Origin: Oscillospiraceae bacterium
GTDB taxonomy: Bacteria; Bacillota; Clostridia; Oscillospirales; Oscillospiraceae
Length of the DNA stretch: 9,471 nt
Direction of reading: 5' to 3'
Assembly (NCBI GenBank): GCA_017480395.1
Contig: JAFVAS010000246.1
Location: 1 to 9,471 of the forward strand
This document shows, one piece after another, positions 6,323 through 9,471 of the stretch. The translations under genes and the position numbers were made by a program. Below the pieces are notes generated by a model. That model searched no databases. It was given only the letters and a program-made list of their open reading frames with translations, and was not told the origin of the DNA. Every line of letters begins with the position of its first letter. Position 1 is the stretch's first letter.

Positions 6323-7104
6323 GCTTCGGCCTCTCCCGCATGGATTTTGGCGTACTTGGCCTGCACTTCCTTGATCTGACCGCAGCTCATCCGCCCCTCG
6401 GGGCAGCGGCCGGTGGCGACGCAGCTGGGGCCGCTGCGGCGGAAGAGGTTGGGGGCCACCGCAAAGACCAGCTTATACATCTCCTCCGCCAGCGCCCGGA
6501 TCTCCCACTGAGCCCGGTTGCAGCAGCGGATGGCGAAGAAGTTGTTGAGGCTGCGGGCGTTCATGGTGACCACCATCTTGGTCTCGCAGGCGTTGGGCAG
6601 CACGAAGCGGGCGTCCTCATTGGCCTTCTTCTCCGCCTTGGAGTGGGCCTCCTTCTCGCTCAGGCCCTGGGCGAGAAAATCCGCCTCGTGCTTTTGGGTC
6701 AGCGCCTCGGCGATGGAGAGGTAGTGGGCCGCCTCCTCCCGCATGGCGGTCAGGAAGCGCGCCTTGGACTCCGGATCGGCCTCCACCTCCGGGGGGACGA
6801 CGAAATGAAAGTCGTCCAGGCGCACATAGCGCTGGCTCTGCACGGAGTAGGAGGCGATGCGGTGCCGGGTGATCTGGGCCAGCAGCGCCCTTGACACCCC
6901 CTCGATGGCGAAGGTGAAGCTGGCGTGCTCCGTGGGGCTGGCGTGGCCCAGGTTGGAGAGCATGTTCAGGAAGTTCGCGCTCTTCTCCGGCGTCAGATCC
7001 TCCATCAGCTTGTCCACCCCCACGGCGGAATAGCACAGCTTGGCGGCGGCGGCCACCACCCGCTCCGGCTCCGGGGTGTGGGCGATCAATTCCACTTTCA
7101 GCAT
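6319..7104 (-). CDS. thyX: FAD-dependent thymidylate synthase ThyX
   Basis: A 261-residue flavoenzyme making dTMP from dUMP with methylene-tetrahydrofolate, FAD and NADPH. The ThyX signature RHR-x7-S is present: R80-H81-R82 followed by S90 in RHRIASYSVQSQRY. The active-site and dUMP-binding stretch ARFVLPNACETKMVVTMNAR (165-184) and NNFFAIRCCNRAQWEIR (187-203) follow. The C-terminus (about 225-245) carries three cysteines, C228, C234 and C241, in GPSCVATGRCPEGRMSCG, a tail I associate with clostridial ThyX and which might bind a metal. The ATG has GGAGG eight bases upstream. It is the first gene of a coupled pair with the ArsC-like gene and diverges from the MBL-fold gene, whose promoter covers its start region. 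Confidence 0.97.
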   Translation of the reverse strand: MLKVELIAHTPEPERVVAAAAKLCYSAVGVDKLMEDLTPEKSANFLNMLSNLGHASPTEHASFTFAIEGVSRALLAQITRHRIASYSVQSQRYVRLDDFHFVVPPEVEADPESKARFLTAMREEAAHYLSIAEALTQKHEADFLAQGLSEKEAHSKAEKKANEDARFVLPNACETKMVVTMNARSLNNFFAIRCCNRAQWEIRALAEEMYKLVFAVAPNLFRRSGPSCVATGRCPEGRMSCGQIKEVQAKYAKIHAGEAEA

Positions 7105-7132
7105 TGTAACTTCCTCCCGAATATCGTATAAT
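7104..7132 (+). promoter_or_regulatory. Sigma-A promoter of the MBL-fold gene
   Basis: TTGTAA (7104-7109) and a perfect TATAAT (7127-7132) are 17 bases apart, about 40 bases before the hydrolase start. The -35 overlaps the first base of the divergent thyX start codon and the spacer contains the thyX ribosome binding site. Confidence 0.78.
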
Positions 7133-7139
7133 TGTACTC

Positions 7140-7168
7140 AGTTTAGCACATTTCAAGGAGCAATACAA
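7140..7168 (-). promoter_or_regulatory. Candidate promoter of thyX
   Basis: On the minus strand TTGTAT (7163-7168) and TAAACT (7140-7145) are 17 bases apart with TGC before the -10. Both boxes are imperfect. If right, it faces the MBL-gene promoter and the two transcripts overlap at their 5' ends. Confidence 0.4.
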
Positions 7169-7170
7169 GA

Positions 7171-8070
7171 ATGGAACTGAAACAGGCCCGGGGGAACACC
7201 TGGTATCTCGCAGACATGCAGCTGATCCCCCTTTACCGGCTGGATGAGCACCGGTGCATCCTGCTGGACAGCGGCATGTACGCCCAGCGCGCCCTGCTGG
7301 ATCGGGCGCTGGGGCGGGAGGGCTTGATCCCCGTGGGAATCCTCGGCTCCCACAGCCACTTTGACCACTCCTCCAACCACCGCTACCTCCAGCAGAGATA
7401 TCAGATTCCGGTGGCCATGTCCCTGGCGGAGGCGGCCCTGGCCTCCACCCCGGAGACGCTGAAAACCATGTTCTTCGCCCACTCCCCTGCGGAGTTTCTG
7501 GCCGACGCCCAGGGCGTGCGCCACATGGAGGTGCGCTGCGACCGGGTCATCCTGCCGGAGGAGCGGGAGGTCACGCTGGGCGGCGTTCGGTTCGAGATCG
7601 TCCCCACCCCCGGCCACTCGGCGGGCCACATCTCGGTGCGCACCCCGGACGACGTGCTCTATCTGGCGGACGCGATGATGGCCGGGCGGGAGCTGGAGCA
7701 GGCCAAGCTGCCCTACCACTTCAACCACATGCGCGCCCTGGAGACGCTGGAGCATCTGAAGTCCGTTCCCGCCGCCTGCTATCTCGCCGCCCACCGGGGG
7801 GTGCTGCCGGAGCTGGGCGACCTGCCCGATCAGAACATCGCAAAAATCCGGGACCGGGCGGAGCAGATTCTCGCGCTGCTGTCCCAGCCCGTCCACATCT
7901 GCGAGCTAACGCGCCTGGTCTGCCAGCATTTTGGCCTCCACTCCAGCCGTCCGGAGCTGGCGGCCAAGTACGAGCGCAATGTCCGCACCTATCTCGACTA
8001 CCTCCGGGACACCGGCCGGGTGGACACCATCCTGCGGGACGGGGTCTTCTATTATCAGAGAAAAGATTAA
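7171..8070 (+). CDS. MBL-fold metallo-hydrolase with C-terminal winged helix
   Basis: A 299-residue metallo-beta-lactamase-fold hydrolase, probably cytosolic with two metal ions. The ligands are visible: H61-x-H63-x-D65-H66 in SHSHFDHSSN, H149 in PTPGHSAGH, D167 in YLADAMM and H208 in AAHRG. The C-terminal part (about 225-295), DRAEQILALLSQPVHICELTRLVCQHFGL then RNVRTYLDYLRDTGRV, looks like the winged-helix extension found in many bacterial MBL hydrolases. The substrate is unknown; thioesters, lactones and similar are typical for the superfamily, and a beta-lactamase role is not implied since no signal peptide is present. The ATG has AAGGAG ten bases upstream. The gene is single, with its own near-consensus promoter and a bidirectional terminator. 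Fold assignment is firm, function open. Confidence 0.93.
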   Translation: MELKQARGNTWYLADMQLIPLYRLDEHRCILLDSGMYAQRALLDRALGREGLIPVGILGSHSHFDHSSNHRYLQQRYQIPVAMSLAEAALASTPETLKTMFFAHSPAEFLADAQGVRHMEVRCDRVILPEEREVTLGGVRFEIVPTPGHSAGHISVRTPDDVLYLADAMMAGRELEQAKLPYHFNHMRALETLEHLKSVPAACYLAAHRGVLPELGDLPDQNIAKIRDRAEQILALLSQPVHICELTRLVCQHFGLHSSRPELAAKYERNVRTYLDYLRDTGRVDTILRDGVFYYQRKD

Positions 8071-8105
8071 AAAATCGCCGTTCTTCACGGAAGAACGGCG
8101 ATTTT
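8071..8105. terminator. Bidirectional terminator shared by the MBL and TraX genes
   Basis: A perfect 15-bp stem (8071-8085 with 8091-8105) with a 5-base loop starts right after the hydrolase stop codon. It has four T at its plus-strand end and six T on the minus strand (8069-8074). The traX stop codon (8085-8087) is at the loop, so the last codons of TraX are part of the stem. Confidence 0.92.
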
Positions 8106-8843
8106 AATGCCCGCTAATATCAGCAGGTGCACCGGGTAAAACAGGTAAAATCCCCATTGGAGGGGGCGGCTGTCCGGCCCGCGCTGACCGTTGTATCGCT
8201 CCACCAGGGCCAGGGGGAGGAAGGTTCCGGCGTAGATCCAGAAAAGGCGCTCCATCCAGCCCACATAGGCCGCAACGCCGGAGATGGCGCGGTATCGGAA
8301 GGGCATATAGAGAAAGACCAGGGTGAACACCAGCCAGGGCAGGGCCCGGGAGAGGGCGGGGTGCCCCTCACGCAGGCGGCGGGCATACCAGAAGGCGGCG
8401 ACGTAGAGGATGCCGATGCAGTCATAGTCACTGCCGATGGCCCATGCCGCCATCCCCACGGCAATCAGCGCCGCCAGCTGGGCCAGCGCCGAGAGGGGCA
8501 GGGAGCGGGGCGTGAGCGAAGCATCGATGTGATCCACACACCACAGCGCGACCAGGCCCAGGCTCAGGGTGAAAAAGACGTTCTGATCCGACCAGTCCAC
8601 CGCCGTACCGGAGAAAGCCAGGTCATAGCACACCTCGGAGCCGGCGGAGAAGATCAGCATCCGCCCCAGGTAGTCGGAGAACCGGCGGGTGTGGAAAAAA
8701 CCCTCCACCAGCAGGAAGCAGTAGATCGGGAAGGCGCACCGCCCGATGAAGCGCAGCAGCGGGGCGTGGGGGAAGAACAGGTAGCCCACATGGTCGATCA
8801 GCATGGTGACCAAGGCGATCAACTTCAGAACAAAAGCGGACAA
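8085..8843 (-). CDS. TraX-family polytopic membrane protein
   Basis: A 252-residue integral membrane protein with about seven or eight hydrophobic segments, matching the TraX family (PF05857), whose founding member acetylates F-pilin; chromosomal Firmicute members have unknown substrates and resemble acyltransferase-type membrane enzymes. The recognisable parts are the N-terminal KLIALVTMLIDHVGYLFFP, RCAFPIYCFLLVEGF, and the C-terminal FYLFYPVHLLIL. I place the start at TTG 8841-8843: a perfect GGAGGTGA (8849-8856) lies just before it, while the tempting upstream ATG-ATG overlaps the -10 box and would lie outside the transcript. No conjugation genes are nearby, so a pilus role is unlikely. 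It is a single gene convergent with the MBL-fold gene. Confidence 0.88.
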   Translation of the reverse strand: MSAFVLKLIALVTMLIDHVGYLFFPHAPLLRFIGRCAFPIYCFLLVEGFFHTRRFSDYLGRMLIFSAGSEVCYDLAFSGTAVDWSDQNVFFTLSLGLVALWCVDHIDASLTPRSLPLSALAQLAALIAVGMAAWAIGSDYDCIGILYVAAFWYARRLREGHPALSRALPWLVFTLVFLYMPFRYRAISGVAAYVGWMERLFWIYAGTFLPLALVERYNGQRGPDSRPLQWGFYLFYPVHLLILAGIKIAVLP

Positions 8844-8874
8844 GCGCTCACCTCCGGGGTTAAACTTCCGATTC

Positions 8875-8903
8875 ATCATAGCACGAAACGGCGGCAAAGA
8901 CAA
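8875..8903 (-). promoter_or_regulatory. Promoter of the TraX-family gene
   Basis: On the minus strand TTGTCT (8898-8903) and TATGAT (8875-8880) are 17 bases apart, with TGC before the -10. It lies about 30 bases before the TTG start. The -35 begins directly in the T-rich tail of the preceding terminator. Confidence 0.72.
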
Positions 8904-8904
8904 G

Positions 8905-8939
8905 AAACGGCCCGCAGAATGGATTCCTGCGGGCCGTTT
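8905..8939 (-). terminator. Terminator of the 54-residue gene
   Basis: A perfect 13-bp stem (8905-8917 with 8927-8939, loop of 9) starts seven bases after the TAA of the small gene. On the minus strand it ends in TTTCTTGTCTTTG, an interrupted T tract. The stem is strong, the tail moderate. Confidence 0.75.
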
Positions 8940-8945
8940 GTCGAT

Positions 8946-9110
8946 TTAATAGTATTTGCGCTCGAAGGTGCTGACCATAAAGTTGAGGTCGTTGGAATAC
9001 TCCTTCAGCTGGCCGTTGACGTAGATGCGGTATCTGGGGCTGGACGCTCCGGCGTCCTTCAGCTCCACCAGGCCATAGCTGACCCGCTTGCTTTTGATGG
9101 TGGTCTCCAT
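8946..9110 (-). CDS. Unrecognised 54-residue basic protein
   Basis: A short reading frame with a full set of gene signals: AGGAGGG (9118-9124) seven bases before the ATG, a good promoter further upstream, and a 13-bp terminator just after the TAA. The product starts METTIKSKRVSYGLVELKD and continues with RYRIYVNGQLKEYSNDLNF, ending FERKYY. It is basic, has alternating hydrophobic residues suggesting three or four beta strands, and shows no membrane helix, signal peptide or metal motif. It looks like a compact cytosolic domain of the kind seen as short hypothetical proteins in Clostridia, but I cannot name a family. It lies between a flavoprotein gene and the TraX-like gene on the same strand, with its own promoter, so it is probably monocistronic. 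Confidence 0.82.
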   Translation of the reverse strand: METTIKSKRVSYGLVELKDAGASSPRYRIYVNGQLKEYSNDLNFMVSTFERKYY

Positions 9111-9154
9111 GTGCAATCCCTCCTGTGATCTGTCGTGGGGTTTCCTGTGGGAAC

Positions 9155-9183
9155 ATCATACGCCCGGCGGCGGGAAATAGCAA
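9155..9183 (-). promoter_or_regulatory. Promoter of the 54-residue gene
   Basis: On the minus strand TTGCTA (9178-9183) and TATGAT (9155-9160) are 17 bases apart, leaving a leader of about 40 bases before the ATG. It lies in the gap after the flavoprotein stop codon. Confidence 0.65.
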
Positions 9184-9205
9184 ATGAAAATACGATGAAA
9201 TTTTG

Positions 9206-9471
9206 TCAGGCCAGCTCCTGGCAGAGCTGCTCCAGAGCGGCGCGGCTCTGATCGTTCAGGGCGGAGCGGATGGTCACGGTGGTGGGCAGGATGGTCAGAT
9301 CCTTGCTCCCCTCCAGCAGCTTTGCCATGTCCTTGGCCGCCGAGGGGGCCCAGCTGCCGTTTTCAATAAAGGCCACGGTGCGGTTCTGATAGCCCCGCTC
9401 CGTCAGGTGGTGCAGGTAGGTCTCCATGGCCGGGAACACCCCGGTGTTATAGGTGGTGCTGGCCAGCACCA
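9206..9471 (-). CDS. C-terminal end of an A-type flavoprotein (FprA/flavodiiron), partial
   Basis: Only the last 88 or so codons lie in the window; the gene runs off the right edge, so no start can be given. LASTTYNTGVFPAMETYLHHL followed by NRTVAFIENGSWAPSAAKDM matches the second half of the FMN-binding flavodoxin domain of A-type flavoproteins; the ENGSWAP stretch is typical. Whole proteins of this group have an N-terminal metallo-beta-lactamase-like di-iron domain and reduce oxygen to water (or NO to N2O), protecting anaerobes from oxygen. Whether the di-iron domain is present here cannot be seen; a free-standing flavodoxin-domain protein is the alternative. No clear terminator separates it from the next gene. 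Confidence 0.82.
   Translation of the reverse strand, partial: VLASTTYNTGVFPAMETYLHHLTERGYQNRTVAFIENGSWAPSAAKDMAKLLEGSKDLTILPTTVTIRSALNDQSRAALEQLCQELA

Noticed and set aside
8085..8843. Evidence of a conjugative element from TraX
   Set aside because: Chromosomal TraX-family proteins are common in Firmicutes without transfer genes, and no relaxase, coupling protein or pilus gene is present.

Overview
The window looks like chromosomal DNA of a high-GC gut-type Clostridia, probably Oscillospirales (Flavonifractor/Lawsonibacter-like). This is inferred from the gene types (PepV dipeptidase, ThyX, FprA-type flavoprotein, an ECF sigma factor paired with a zf-HC2 anti-sigma factor), from the strong GGAGG ribosome binding sites, and from GC-rich codon use. 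It is mostly housekeeping and accessory metabolism. I see no rRNA, tRNA, CRISPR array or transposase.

Layout. 1-650: an AT-richer block with an XRE-family repressor (minus strand, GTG start), two palindromes at its promoter, and five stem-loops packed into the roughly 200 bases downstream of it. 735-3449: pepV followed by cinA, a minus-strand operon with a near-consensus promoter. 3552-5123: back-to-back with pepV, a plus-strand ECF sigma/anti-sigma operon (4-base overlap) closed by a strong terminator. 5235-5900: an isolated low-GC GNAT acetyltransferase with its own terminator, probably acquired by transfer. 5987-7104: thyX translationally coupled to a small ArsC-family thioredoxin-fold gene (minus). 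7104-8105: a divergent MBL-fold hydrolase gene with a C-terminal winged helix; its promoter lies over the thyX start. 8085-8903: a TraX-family membrane protein (minus, TTG start), convergent with the hydrolase, whose stop codon lies in the loop of the shared terminator. 8905-9183: a 54-residue unrecognised protein (minus) with its own promoter, ribosome binding site and terminator. 9206-9471: the 3' end of a flavodiiron/FprA-type flavoprotein gene, cut by the window edge.

How the parts work together. Three pairs are read as units: pepV-cinA (peptide turnover plus NMN/damaged pyridine nucleotide salvage), sigma/anti-sigma (envelope signalling) and thyX/ArsC-like (dTMP synthesis plus a thiol-fold partner of unknown role). 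The least explained items are the stem-loop cluster beside the XRE gene, the 54-residue protein, and the extracytoplasmic C-terminal domain of the anti-sigma factor. I found no clear new multi-gene defence or mobile system in the window.
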